The translations under genes were made by a program, and so were the position numbers. Positions 26,571 through 35,639 of a DNA stretch of 64,000 nucleotides are shown here, one piece after another (position 1 is the stretch's first letter; every line of letters begins with the position of its first letter). Source of the DNA: an uncultured Lachnospiraceae bacterium (lineage in GTDB: Bacteria > Bacillota > Clostridia > Lachnospirales > Lachnospiraceae); assembly GCA_910579275.1 (NCBI GenBank), contig CAJTTO010000018.1, forward strand, positions 1 through 64,000, in the 5' to 3' direction. A model generated the notes under the pieces. It saw nothing but the letters and a program-made list of their open reading frames with translations, did not search any database and had not been told where the DNA came from.

Positions 26571-27308
26571 TCAAAGGGTCTCGGTTGTTTTGCTGCAGAT
26601 CCCAAATTCCACTACCGCATAAATATCACCGTTTCCGTCCTCCAGAAAAACCTGATGCCGCTGTCCTTTCTTTCTGACAGCAGCCGTCAGCCCATCACCG
26701 TAGACCGCGGGTTTCCTGTATTCTGCCCGCAGTTCCCTGATTACGGCATTTTCCGGCAGTGTTTCCATTGCAAGCCTGACATACTCCACATTGTTCATGT
26801 GCATATTGGAATCAATCTGATATTTTCTTACCTGAAACTTCTCCTGAACCGCGGTATTGTATGCTTCCTCAAGCATTTCAATCTTACGCGGTGCATAGTC
26901 CATTTCCAGTTTCTCTGCCAGTTCATATCCGGCTGTCATCTCCTGCGTCGGCTTCACCGGACGGCGTTTTTCCATGTCAATCAGTGTCCATATTGACGAA
27001 GCCTTGATAATGCAGTTCCCCTCCGTGTCTGACACCATAAAATTACGATAGCCCAAAAATCCCTTAAAATCATATGGAAAAGTTGTAATTTTAATCTGCT
27101 CATTCAGTGTCGGCCGCCTGTCTATCACAATCTGCCATGAGCTCAAAAGCCACGCGATATTCCTGCTGTACAGATAGTCAACCGTGATGCTGCCGTTCTC
27201 CGCCTCAAAAATTGCCGCATCCTGAAAGCAGTCCAATACGGCAGGCACTGTCATATGCAGCGCTGCATCCACAACACTATATCCTACCTTTATCTCATAC
27301 GTATACAT
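26571..27308 (-). CDS. Acyl-ACP thioesterase
   Basis: It hydrolyses acyl-ACP to free fatty acid. The 245 aa form a double hotdog fold, with VGYSVVDAALHMTVPAVLDCFQDAA at the start, a central WLLSSWQIVIDRRP strand and, in the second repeat, the active-site segment YQIDSNMHMNNVEYV (Asn and His). This FatA/FatB-like bacterial form is common in gut Clostridia. GAGGGATGGG precedes ATG 27308. It lies 59 bases before recJ. Confidence 0.88.
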   Translation of the reverse strand: MYTYEIKVGYSVVDAALHMTVPAVLDCFQDAAIFEAENGSITVDYLYSRNIAWLLSSWQIVIDRRPTLNEQIKITTFPYDFKGFLGYRNFMVSDTEGNCIIKASSIWTLIDMEKRRPVKPTQEMTAGYELAEKLEMDYAPRKIEMLEEAYNTAVQEKFQVRKYQIDSNMHMNNVEYVRLAMETLPENAVIRELRAEYRKPAVYGDGLTAAVRKKGQRHQVFLEDGNGDIYAVVEFGICSKTTETL

Positions 27309-27335
27309 CCCATCCCTCTTTCCTGTCCTTGTCTT

Positions 27336-28043
27336 TTACCCCGGCATCCCGTTCAGGTAGAATCTCACCAGTCCAAACAGCAGCAAATGTACCGGATAAA
27401 TTGCATAAAACAAATACTTCATTTGCCTGCCGCGCTCCCCGTTATAAAAGTGAATCGGGATAAACGCAAGCGGAGCCGTAATTTCATACGCAAATGCACA
27501 AATCCCTGCAAGGTTGCGAATCCACTCTTTCATATCCCTTACATAATAAAACAGGATAATGAAAAGAACGCCTTTCCAGTGATAATCCACATCTGTCACT
27601 TCCCCCACATATGCCGCCAGAAAAATGACAGCTGTCCTGAGTACAATATATTTTTCTTCATACCGGAACCGAAATCTGTCCAGAACCATCAGCGCACACA
27701 GCCCGATACACAGCGTAAAATAAACATTCTGCCCACGAGGATAGACAACCCTGCCAAAAATAGCCATGTCAAACGGAATCTCCGAAACCATGGCAAACAA
27801 AAAACAGTTTCGCAGATACTTTACCCGGTTCCTTGTATGAAAGAAGCCTTCCACAAGCAGAAAACAATATATTGGAAATGCAATCCTTCCAATTTTTCTC
27901 ATTATTTTATATATATCGGAATCATACTGCGGCAGCAGTAAATAAACCGATGCGGCAAAATGGTCGATCACCATGGTCACTACCGCTATCCACTTAAGCA
28001 CAGCCGCTGAAATCCCAAACTTATTCTGCGCCGCCATGTTCAT
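27336..28043 (-). CDS. TraX-family membrane protein
   Basis: This 235-aa protein has about seven hydrophobic helices. The early VVTMVIDHFAASV, the IGRIAFPIYCFLLVEGFFHT segment and FAMVSEIPFDMA fit the TraX family (named after F-pilin acetylation; often an acyltransferase-like protein in Firmicutes). Its actual role here is unknown. GGAGGGG precedes ATG 28043. It lies 27 bases before the thioesterase, suggesting one transcript. Confidence 0.8.
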   Translation of the reverse strand: MNMAAQNKFGISAAVLKWIAVVTMVIDHFAASVYLLLPQYDSDIYKIMRKIGRIAFPIYCFLLVEGFFHTRNRVKYLRNCFLFAMVSEIPFDMAIFGRVVYPRGQNVYFTLCIGLCALMVLDRFRFRYEEKYIVLRTAVIFLAAYVGEVTDVDYHWKGVLFIILFYYVRDMKEWIRNLAGICAFAYEITAPLAFIPIHFYNGERGRQMKYLFYAIYPVHLLLFGLVRFYLNGMPG

Positions 28044-28117
28044 ACAGCCCCTCCTGCAAATCTGCTTTCCCTACACAAATGGCAGGGCAAACCGCCCTGC
28101 CATACAAATCCAGACAT

Positions 28118-30355
28118 TTATTTCTTTTTCATCTTTGTTTTAAGTACATACCACAATGCGCCCGTAATGCACACGGAAGAATACGTACCGCATACAATAC
28201 CTACCATGAGCGGCAGGGCAAACTCCCTGATAGAAGTAACACCTAACACATACAGCGCTGCAACCATAATAAAAGTTGTCAGTGAAGTGAAAATACTTCT
28301 GGAAAGTGTCTGGCTGATACTTCTGTTGACAAGCTCATCAAGCGTGTCCTTTTTGAGCATCGATCCCAGATTCTCCCTGATTCGGTCGAAAATAACGATT
28401 GTCGCATTGATAGAATAACCGACAATGGTAAGCATGCAGGCAATAAACGTACTGCCCACAGAAACTTTTGCAACCGCATAAAACGCAAGAACAACAAGGA
28501 CATCATGCAGCAGCGCAGCAACGGAACTTGCAGCAAAGCGGATATCCTTAAAGCGGAACCAGATGTAAATCAGCATACAGATTGTCGAGATAATAACTGC
28601 GACAACCGCATCACTCTTCATCTCCGAGCTAATGGTAGAGCTGATTGTCTCGGCAGTAATAAGCTCCTTATTTACGCCAAACTGGTCAACCAATGCTGCT
28701 TCCAGCTCCTGTCTCTCGTCGACATTGAGTTCCCTTGTCTTAAAAATAACCTCGTTTGATCCGGCAACCTTCTGCACCTGAATCGCGCCGTCTCCTGTCA
28801 CACTGCTGAATACAGGAACGACATTCGTATCAATTGCAGCAAGATCCATATCCTCGTTGAAGGTGACATTCGTAGATGTACCGCCCACAAAATCAAGACT
28901 GTAGTTCAATGCCTTTCCTGTCGATGCATTATTGACACCCATAAATACAAAGCCAAGAACAATTACCACAATGGAACATACAAAGAAAATATTTTTCTTT
29001 CCAAGGAAATTGACAGTGCTTTTCTCCTTGTTCGTACCGTAAAACTTGACATCCTTCAGACCAACCGCGAAAAATGCCCTGAGAATCATCCTTGTCACAA
29101 AGAGCGCTGTAAACATGGACAGCACAATACCAAGACCCAGCGTATATGCAAATCCCTTAACTGTTCCGGAACCCTTGACACCAAGCACAAAAGCCGCAAT
29201 CAGCGTCGTCACATTGCCATCAATAATTGCAGAAAGCGCTTTCTGGAATCCTGTGTCAATTGCATTTCTGACTGTCTTGCCAGCCGTAAGCTCCTCCCTG
29301 ATACGCGCGAAAATAATAACGTTTGCATCAACCGCCATACCGATTGAAAGGATAATACCTGCGATACCGGGTAATGTCAAAGTAATTTCAAACATATTCA
29401 GGCACAATACAATCAGGCAGGTGTAGATAATCAGCGCAAGTACAGAAGAAAGCCCCGGAATACGGTATATAACAATCATGAACAGCGCAATGATAATCAG
29501 GCCGATTATGGCTGCCTGCAAGCTTGTGTTGACAGCCTCCTCGCCAAGCTGTGCGCCTACTACATTGGAACGCAGCTCCTCAAGCTCAAGCTTCAGTCCG
29601 CCGATACGAATCTGGCTTGCAAGCTTTTCTGCCTCCTCAAAGCTTCCCATACCTGTAATCTGCGCTTTGCCGTCCTTGAGCGCCGCCTGCACCCTCGGCA
29701 CACTGATAAAATCGCCGTCATAATAGATACCAATGGTTTCTCCCTTTGAGAACGCCTTTGTCGTTGCGTCTGCAAACTTTGCCGTTCCCTCGCTTGTAAA
29801 CGTAAGGTCTACCACAAACTGGCTATTTCCCAAGTCGTCATTTGCAGAACCGCCCTGTGCGGCACTGACGTCCGTACCCTCCAGCACAACACCGCCACTC
29901 GCCAAAAGTTCGTCGATCGTCTTGTCCAGCGAATATCCTGTAGCGCCGGAACCGGTGTAAGAATAGTTCTGGTTTCCGTCATCATCCGACTGAGCGATAA
30001 AGTACAGCGCACCCGGTCTTCCCAAATCCTCAAGAATCGAGTTGGCATCCGATACACCGGGAATCTCGATATTGATACGGTCAGAGCCTTCCTGATAAAC
30101 CTGCGCCTCTGTACTGTATACCTCCACACGTTTCTGCAGCTTGTAAATCGTATCACTCATGTCTGCGGCGGAAGGCGTCTCGTCCCCCACAACCTGATAG
30201 GTGATGCTCACACCGCCGGCAAGGTCAAGTCCCTGCTTAATTCCGGATGCGGCACCCGCCTTTTCCGTGCCAATCCCCCAGATTGCCACATATCCCAACG
30301 CCGCCGTGATAAGCACTGTCAGGATTAAAGTAATAATGCCTTTATTTTTTTTCAT
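28118..30355 (-). CDS. secDF: Fused protein-export membrane protein SecDF
   Basis: It uses the proton gradient to help pull proteins through SecYEG. This is a SecD-SecF fusion in one 745-aa chain, with 12 predicted membrane helices. In the SecD half, GLDLAGGVSITY is the D1 motif, GLKLELEELRS ends the external domain and GMAVDANVIIFARIREEL (about 340) is in TM4-5. In the SecF half, NYSLDFVGGTSTNV and GYSINATIVIFDRIREN are present. AGGAG precedes ATG 30355. The maturase gene scfB lies 93 bases upstream. Confidence 0.95.
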   Translation of the reverse strand: MKKNKGIITLILTVLITAALGYVAIWGIGTEKAGAASGIKQGLDLAGGVSITYQVVGDETPSAADMSDTIYKLQKRVEVYSTEAQVYQEGSDRINIEIPGVSDANSILEDLGRPGALYFIAQSDDDGNQNYSYTGSGATGYSLDKTIDELLASGGVVLEGTDVSAAQGGSANDDLGNSQFVVDLTFTSEGTAKFADATTKAFSKGETIGIYYDGDFISVPRVQAALKDGKAQITGMGSFEEAEKLASQIRIGGLKLELEELRSNVVGAQLGEEAVNTSLQAAIIGLIIIALFMIVIYRIPGLSSVLALIIYTCLIVLCLNMFEITLTLPGIAGIILSIGMAVDANVIIFARIREELTAGKTVRNAIDTGFQKALSAIIDGNVTTLIAAFVLGVKGSGTVKGFAYTLGLGIVLSMFTALFVTRMILRAFFAVGLKDVKFYGTNKEKSTVNFLGKKNIFFVCSIVVIVLGFVFMGVNNASTGKALNYSLDFVGGTSTNVTFNEDMDLAAIDTNVVPVFSSVTGDGAIQVQKVAGSNEVIFKTRELNVDERQELEAALVDQFGVNKELITAETISSTISSEMKSDAVVAVIISTICMLIYIWFRFKDIRFAASSVAALLHDVLVVLAFYAVAKVSVGSTFIACMLTIVGYSINATIVIFDRIRENLGSMLKKDTLDELVNRSISQTLSRSIFTSLTTFIMVAALYVLGVTSIREFALPLMVGIVCGTYSSVCITGALWYVLKTKMKKK

Positions 30356-30448
30356 TACCTGTATACTCCTTTACTTTCTTTTGCTTTGGAACTGTTCCGA
30401 AAGTCATTTCCACACGCAATTATAACAGTTCCTTGTGCCACAAACTTT

Positions 30449-31828
30449 TTATGTTTCTTCGGCAAGAGCAGCCTTTATCATGATTGCACATTCAACACGT
30501 TTCCTCTGAAGCTCACAGCCCAAGTCGTAAGCGTCATTGATGTTTCCGTGGAAATTGTAGGAATTTGCCGCACATCCTCCGCTGCAGTAGAATTTTGCAA
30601 AACAGTTCTTACATTTTTCCTTTGAATATACATTGCATGCCTTAAATTGTTCCCGGATATCCGTATTGGTAATCCCGTCATCCACATTTCCCATCAGGAA
30701 TGATTCCTGACCGACAAACTGGTGGCATGGATAGAAATCCCCCCATGGCGTCACAGCCAGATACTCTGTTCCTGAGCCGCATCCCGACAGTCTCTTGTAG
30801 ACACATGGACCACCTTTCAAGTCTATCATAAAATGAAAGAAATTGAAACCCTTTCCTTCCTTATATCGCCGAATCATCTCGACAGCCAGCTTATCATACT
30901 CCGCAAGAACCTCCGGAATGTCCTCCGGCACAAGTGCATAGTCCTCGCTCGCAGGGGCAACGACCGGCTCAACGGAAATCTGCTCAAATCCCAAATCGGC
31001 AAGATGGCAGACATCCGCGGCAAAGTCCTTGTTAAAACGCGTAAACGTCCCGCGCACATAATAGTTTGTCTGATTCCTGCTCTCCGCCACTTTTTTAAAT
31101 TTCGGAATCACCAAATCGTAGCTGCCCTGTCCTCCGGCAAGCGGACGCATTTTGTCATGGATTTCTTTCCTTCCGTCCACGCTCAAAACAATATTTGCCA
31201 TCTCCCTGTTGGCAAAGTCAATGATGTCATCATTCAACAGCACGCCGTTCGTCGTCAGCGTAAAACGGAACCGCTTGTGGTTCGGTTCCTCAAGGCTTCT
31301 GCCATATGCGACCAAATCCTTTACAACCTGCCAGTTCATCAGGGGTTCCCCGCCAAAAAAATCCACTTCCAAGTTCACGCGGCTGCCGGAGTTCGCCACA
31401 AGAAAATCCAGCGCCTTCTTGCCGACCTCGTAACTCATAAGAGCCCTTCTGCCATGGTACTCTCCCTCCTCCGCAAAGCAGTACCTGCACTTAAGGTTGC
31501 AGTCATGCGCAATATGAAGACAGAGTGCCTTCACGACCGTCTCACGATTCCGAAAGGCATCAATACTCTTCTCATAGATGTCCTCCGTAAAAAGCATCCC
31601 GTTTTCTTTCAGTTCATATATTTCATCGACAAGCTCATCCAGTTCTTCTGTCTTATCCGCAAATTCCTTTTTCAAACCCTCCAGTACCGTCTCCTTGTCC
31701 GCATGTTCAAGGTGGTTCTCCACCATGCAGGCAATCACGTCATAGACAATGTCATCAACAACATGTACCGAACCGCTGTTAACATCCAAGACAATATTGT
31801 ATCCATTATTTTTATACTGATGTATCAA
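30449..31828 (-). CDS. scfB: SCIFF peptide radical-SAM maturase
   Basis: This enzyme forms thioether cross-links in the six-cysteine SCIFF peptide, encoded just upstream. The radical-SAM motif is CNLKCRYC (about residues 107-114). The C-terminal SPASM region carries the auxiliary-cluster cysteines: CGSGTEYLAVTP, FYPCHQFVG and CKNCFAKFYCSGGC. The N-terminal domain resembles a peptide-recognition domain (LDVNSGSVHVVDDIVYD). The TTG at 31828, with AGGA 7 bases upstream, is preferred over the GTG at 31897 and gives 459 aa. Confidence 0.94.
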   Translation of the reverse strand: MIHQYKNNGYNIVLDVNSGSVHVVDDIVYDVIACMVENHLEHADKETVLEGLKKEFADKTEELDELVDEIYELKENGMLFTEDIYEKSIDAFRNRETVVKALCLHIAHDCNLKCRYCFAEEGEYHGRRALMSYEVGKKALDFLVANSGSRVNLEVDFFGGEPLMNWQVVKDLVAYGRSLEEPNHKRFRFTLTTNGVLLNDDIIDFANREMANIVLSVDGRKEIHDKMRPLAGGQGSYDLVIPKFKKVAESRNQTNYYVRGTFTRFNKDFAADVCHLADLGFEQISVEPVVAPASEDYALVPEDIPEVLAEYDKLAVEMIRRYKEGKGFNFFHFMIDLKGGPCVYKRLSGCGSGTEYLAVTPWGDFYPCHQFVGQESFLMGNVDDGITNTDIREQFKACNVYSKEKCKNCFAKFYCSGGCAANSYNFHGNINDAYDLGCELQRKRVECAIMIKAALAEET

Positions 31829-31903
31829 TTTCTTTTCCTTCCTATCTTCATAGAAACACATCCGCAGACAGCATGGTACAACCAAATGATTACACACACA
31901 TAA

Positions 31904-31935
31904 TAAGCAGCGATTAAAATAAAAATCGCTGCTTA
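31904..31935 (-). promoter_or_regulatory. Stem-loop between scfA and scfB
   Basis: A perfect 12-bp stem, TAAGCAGCGATT (31904-31915) with AATCGCTGCTTA (31924-31935), lies between the peptide gene and its maturase. No long T-run follows, so a partial terminator or processing stem that makes more peptide than enzyme is plausible. Confidence 0.6.
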
Positions 31936-32017
31936 CTTATAAGTCTACTTTATAAGTGTTCTGTTATAAATCTTCTGTTGTGAAATCCTCCTGCAAAATA
32001 AACTGCCATATGCAGTC

Positions 32018-32161
32018 CTATTTTGTATGCTCACAGCTCTGATTTCCAACAGTACATGACGTCTTACATGCTGACTGGCAGGATGTCTGGCACTCGCCGC
32101 ATCCACCTTTCTTTACGGACTCTTTATAGTCTCTGGTCGTCAATGTCTTAATATGTTTCAT
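32018..32161 (-). CDS. scfA: SCIFF six-cysteine ribosomal peptide precursor
   Basis: At 47 aa it matches SCIFF (six cysteines in forty-five residues). It starts MKHIKTLTTRDYKESVKKGG and then carries cysteines at 21, 24, 28, 32, 36 and 43. SCIFF is almost universal in Clostridia and is modified by the adjacent radical-SAM enzyme; its biological role is not settled. AAGGAGG lies 9 bases before ATG 32161. It is preceded by an extended -10 box and followed by a stem-loop before scfB. Confidence 0.95.
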   Translation of the reverse strand: MKHIKTLTTRDYKESVKKGGCGECQTSCQSACKTSCTVGNQSCEHTK

Positions 32162-32213
32162 ACCGATTGCCTCCTTAAAAGTTATTTCGTTATATGTTGT
32201 TTTAGTCTAAAGT

Positions 32214-32242
32214 AGTATAACACATATTTTTAGATCCGAAAA
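32214..32242 (-). promoter_or_regulatory. Probable scfA promoter
   Basis: An extended -10 (TGT then TATACT, 32214-32219) lies about 50 bases before scfA. The -35 (TTTTCG, 17 bases upstream) is poor. Confidence 0.4.
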
Positions 32243-32271
32243 GTGTTTTTTTCATTTCTGCAACACTTTTT

Positions 32272-32410
32272 GTAACAGTTCAGTTTTCAGTTTCCTGTTA
32301 CAGGCATCAATCCATGCAAAGCCGCTTCATTGGTACCGAAGCCGCGTGCCGTGGCTTGATGCATCTCTGCCGCTCGTTATTTTGCCAACTTTGCAGCCAT
32401 GAACTGTTAC
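32272..32410. repeat. 139-bp structured element with 11-bp terminal inverted repeats
   Basis: GTAACAGTTCA (32272-32282) and its exact complement TGAACTGTTAC (32400-32410) bound the element. Inside are GCATCAA/TTGATGC arms, a CTTC/GAAG stem and a palindromic CCTGTTACAGG. It is more GC-rich than the flanks. It occupies the gap between the lysozyme stop and the scfA promoter. The symmetric ends suggest a MITE- or REP-like repeat; a structured RNA or lysozyme terminator is the alternative. Confidence 0.55.
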
Positions 32411-32416
32411 TGCTTT

Positions 32417-33448
32417 TTACATAACTTTCTGGAGATAAGATGTATATGCATATAATGTCTGGTTATTAAGAACCACCCTTGACCATCCGTTATTCCCGAT
32501 ACCTGTGCGGAATATCATGTCGCCCGGCTGAATCGGAACGACAATCGTTGCCGGATTGTCTGTGCCGGGAACGGTACGCAGATTCACTGTCGTCGTGGCA
32601 GTCACAACTTCATTTACATCCATGTACTGTACATTCGCAGCATTTGCGGCGCTCACCAAAGCCGCCCCGCTCGGGTCTTTCGGCTCCGCGATTCCGTCAT
32701 AGTTGAAATAGGAAACATTCATATCGACACTGCCTGGAATTCCGGGAATGACTGCCTTGCTTGTGTACTGCCACATCGCCTGCACACCTGTATAGCTGCT
32801 TGCCGGTGTAATCGGAAACGGATCTGTCGGATACTGCGAAACCCAAACCTTATACTTGTTCAGGATATCCATATTCCAGTCCTTGCTGTCTGTCATCTCG
32901 TTTTTCGATGCATAGAACATCGGCGTATACCCTCTTGCCGCAATCGTGTCAAGGAATTTGACAGCAAGCGCTGTCCGCACATCCCTGCCAAGTGTGTACT
33001 GTCTGCTCGAAGTGTTCCTGAATCCCTCACAGTCAAACGCTACCGGAAACGTAATCTTGTACTTGTCAATGATATTTGCCGTAAAAACCGCTTCCTCAAC
33101 CGCCTCTGCCTCATTCACCGCCGCAGAGAAAAAGTAGGCACCTACCTTCAGGCCAACTCTCTGTGCTTCCTGCAGATTATACCGCGCATAGGGGTCTTCG
33201 TTCAGAACACCTGTGCTCTGCGTGCGGTAGCCGACCCTGATTATCGCAAACTGTACGCCGGAAGCCGCTACCTGATCCCAGTTTATCAGTCCCTGATAGC
33301 GTGATACGTCAACCCCCAGCGCTGCCTGCGCAATTTCATTCGGCGCTGCCTGCGCTGTCATCTGTGGAACAAGCACGGATAAAAAAATGATAAGTGACAT
33401 CAAAACTGCCTTTACCCTTGCTGTCCTCTTATGTAATATGTTCTTCAT
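32417..33448 (-). CDS. Secreted GH25 lysozyme with SH3-like domain
   Basis: This peptidoglycan muramidase of glycoside hydrolase family 25 has a signal peptide (basic start, then AVLMSLIIFLSVLVPQ, cleavage near AQAA). The catalytic domain opens with LGVDVSRYQGLINWDQ and includes FPVAFDCEG and PMFYASKNEM, giving the conserved DxD/DxE residues. A C-terminal domain of about 65 residues (VNLRTVPGTDNPATIV) is a bacterial SH3-type wall-binding module. ATG 33448 with GGAGAGGAG is preferred over the frame start at 33523. A long hairpin lies in the 5' leader. Confidence 0.9.
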   Translation of the reverse strand: MKNILHKRTARVKAVLMSLIIFLSVLVPQMTAQAAPNEIAQAALGVDVSRYQGLINWDQVAASGVQFAIIRVGYRTQSTGVLNEDPYARYNLQEAQRVGLKVGAYFFSAAVNEAEAVEEAVFTANIIDKYKITFPVAFDCEGFRNTSSRQYTLGRDVRTALAVKFLDTIAARGYTPMFYASKNEMTDSKDWNMDILNKYKVWVSQYPTDPFPITPASSYTGVQAMWQYTSKAVIPGIPGSVDMNVSYFNYDGIAEPKDPSGAALVSAANAANVQYMDVNEVVTATTTVNLRTVPGTDNPATIVVPIQPGDMIFRTGIGNNGWSRVVLNNQTLYAYTSYLQKVM

Positions 33449-33496
33449 AATACTCCTCTCCTTGTAATTTGCGTAATTATTTTGCTTCTTAAAACG

Positions 33497-33550
33497 GAAC
33501 GTGTTTGAATCCATTTCTGTCATTCACAGAAATCTTTCTCAAACACGTTC
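33497..33550 (-). promoter_or_regulatory. Large hairpin in the lysozyme leader
   Basis: Outer arms of 12 bp (GAACGTGTTTGA 33497-33508 with its complement 33539-33550) enclose a second 8-bp stem (ATTTCTGT/ACAGAAAT). An extended -10 box (TGT then TATACT, about 33552-33557) sits directly upstream. The stem is therefore probably the 5' end of the lysozyme transcript, although it could also terminate the gene at 33651-34022. Confidence 0.5.
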
Positions 33551-33650
33551 TAGTATAACATAATCCGACAAAAAATAAAGTTATTTTACAAAATATTTAC
33601 GTTTCCATATTGTGTTAAGATTGTGGTTTCCGCTATGGCAGATGCAATGC

Positions 33651-34022
33651 TCAGCCAAGCATTCCGCCAAGCATTCCACTGCCAAGGCATATCAAAAGTG
33701 TTGTAATGCAGGAATTGCTGACTGGCGTAAATACCGGATCCGCAAAAATTGACACTGCACAAATAATTGCAAAATATGCCGCCCCCGCTGCCATGCCCCA
33801 TATAAACCGCCTGCTTGCCGCTCCTTTCGAGAAAAAAAGCCCCGCCAGAAGAGAGGATATACAATAAATAACAATAATACTGATATCAACCACATTTTCC
33901 CCCAGCGAAAACTTGTACAGCAGTCCTGCCACTGCCAGAAGCAGTGCACCCGTTATCAGATATGCTGCCATAAGACATTTAAACAATGCGATCAGTCTTT
34001 CTGTCCCCCATGTATTTTTCAT
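33651..34022 (-). CDS. TIGR04086 family membrane protein
   Basis: This 123-aa protein has four hydrophobic helices (LMAAYLITGALLLAVAG, ISIIVIYCISSLLAGLFF, FIWGMAAGAAYFAIICA and ITTLLICLGSGMLGGM). The layout and the conserved glycines match the TIGR04086/DUF3792 family, found near secDF and scf genes in Clostridia. Function unknown. The ribosome-binding site GGTAGAACAGG is moderate. Confidence 0.8.
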   Translation of the reverse strand: MKNTWGTERLIALFKCLMAAYLITGALLLAVAGLLYKFSLGENVVDISIIVIYCISSLLAGLFFSKGAASRRFIWGMAAGAAYFAIICAVSIFADPVFTPVSNSCITTLLICLGSGMLGGMLG

Positions 34023-34284
34023 CCTGTTCTACCTCCATTTTTCAAATTCATCTCCACTCTTTTTTCACGCCGGCTCATCCTGCCCGTCCTGCAGATTTGC
34101 ACGCAGGCACACATCTATCGTGAACTTTTTCCGCAATCGTGTTTCTGAATGTTTTTTTCACATCATCTTGTATTATTTCGTTAACACTGTTATAATCTAT
34201 GCTGATACGTTAAATAATATGACCCGCCGGTTTTTGTTTTCTGCTGCAGGGTCATAGAAACCATTTTAAAAAGGAGTGATTTTT

Positions 34285-35598
34285 TTGGATACCCCTGGTG
34301 CCATACAACTTGTAATTCTTGTAGTACTTATAATACTGTCAGCTTTCTTTTCGTCAGCGGAGACTGCACTCACCACGCTAAGCGATGTCAAGGTGCGTGC
34401 CATGGCAGACGCCAATCCCACCGGACGCGTTCTCACGCTTCAAAAAATTCTGGATAGCAGGAGCAAGCTTATCAGTGCGATTCTAATCGGAAACAATGTC
34501 GTGAATATCAGTGCTTCCTCCCTCATGACTGCACTTGTCATACGCATATGGGGAAACGCCGCTGTCGGCATTGGTACCGGCGTACTTACGCTGCTGGTTC
34601 TTATCTTTGGTGAAATTGTTCCCAAAACATGGGCCATGTGCAACAACGAAAAACTGTCCCTCGCCTATGCGCGGGTTATTTATTTTCTTATGCAGGTGCT
34701 GACTCCCGTTATTTTTATCATCGACAAGATTTCAGGATTTTTCCTTAGCATTATGCATATTGACTCGTCAGCACGTGTCACAATGACTGAAAACGAACTC
34801 AAGACATACGTGGATGTAAGTCATGAGGATGGTGTGATTGAACAGGAAGAGAAAAAACTGATCTACAATGTATTTGAGTTTGGCGACTCTGTGGCAAAAG
34901 ACATTATGATACCACGTATTGACATGACCACAATAGATGTCAATGCCACATATGACGAATTGTTATCCCTATTTCGGGAATCTATGTACACTCGTATTCC
35001 TGTCTATGAAAATGACACCGATAACATTATCGGTATTGTGATTGTAAAAGACTTCCTTTTGGTCGAAGACAGGGAACATTTCAAGATACAGGACATTATG
35101 CGTGAAGGGTATTATACCTATGAATACAAAAAAACAGCCGATTTGCTTTTGGAAATGCGTCTTAGTACAACCAACATCTCGCTGGTACTGAATGAATACG
35201 GCGCGACAGTCGGAATGATTACGATTGAAGATTTGCTTGAAGAAATCGTAGGCGAAATCCGCGACGAATTCGATGCCGACGAGGAAGAGCTTTTCAAAAA
35301 GATTGGCGACAATGAATACGAAGTCGGCGGAAGCATGAAGCTTGACGATATCAACGACGTCCTTGACACAAAATTTGACTCTGAAGACTACGACTCTATC
35401 GGCGGTATCATGATTGAGCTGTTAGACCGTTTTCCGACGGAGGGTGAATCCGTCACAACAGAAAACAGCATCACGCTCACTGCCAAAAAGGTTGATAACA
35501 ACCGCATCGAGACTGTTGTCATCCTTCTGCCCGAGCCGGAAACACCACTGGAAGAGGACAGTGATAAATCAAGCTCCGAAGAAGAACAGCAGCCATAG
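34285..35598 (+). CDS. CBS-domain CorC/HlyC-like transporter
   Basis: This is the only clear plus-strand gene in the window. It has an N-terminal CNNM transmembrane domain (four helices, residues 1-150, with SAFFSSAETALTTLSD and IFGEIVPKTWA), a CBS pair (about 195-320, with IMIPRIDMTTIDV) and a C-terminal CorC_HlyC domain (DEFDADEEELF and GGIMIELLDRFPTEG). This family is linked to Mg2+ or Co2+ efflux. AAGGAG at 34271-34276 places the start at TTG 34285. The acidic tail (EEDSDKSSSEEEQQP) is likely disordered. Confidence 0.9.
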   Translation: MDTPGAIQLVILVVLIILSAFFSSAETALTTLSDVKVRAMADANPTGRVLTLQKILDSRSKLISAILIGNNVVNISASSLMTALVIRIWGNAAVGIGTGVLTLLVLIFGEIVPKTWAMCNNEKLSLAYARVIYFLMQVLTPVIFIIDKISGFFLSIMHIDSSARVTMTENELKTYVDVSHEDGVIEQEEKKLIYNVFEFGDSVAKDIMIPRIDMTTIDVNATYDELLSLFRESMYTRIPVYENDTDNIIGIVIVKDFLLVEDREHFKIQDIMREGYYTYEYKKTADLLLEMRLSTTNISLVLNEYGATVGMITIEDLLEEIVGEIRDEFDADEEELFKKIGDNEYEVGGSMKLDDINDVLDTKFDSEDYDSIGGIMIELLDRFPTEGESVTTENSITLTAKKVDNNRIETVVILLPEPETPLEEDSDKSSSEEEQQP

Positions 35599-35605
35599 CA
35601 TATGT

Positions 35606-35639
35606 AAAAAAATTGAGTGCTTTCGCACTCAATTTTTTT
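35606..35639. terminator. Bidirectional terminator
   Basis: A 15-bp stem with a TTTC loop has seven A on one side and seven T on the other. It lies between the convergent genes at 34285-35598 and 35638-37959, just touching the stop of the latter, and can serve both. Confidence 0.9.

Noticed and set aside
32272..32410. c-di-GMP-I riboswitch
   Set aside because: A GCAAAGCC-like stretch is present on the plus strand, but the remaining conserved core is missing and no plus-strand gene follows.
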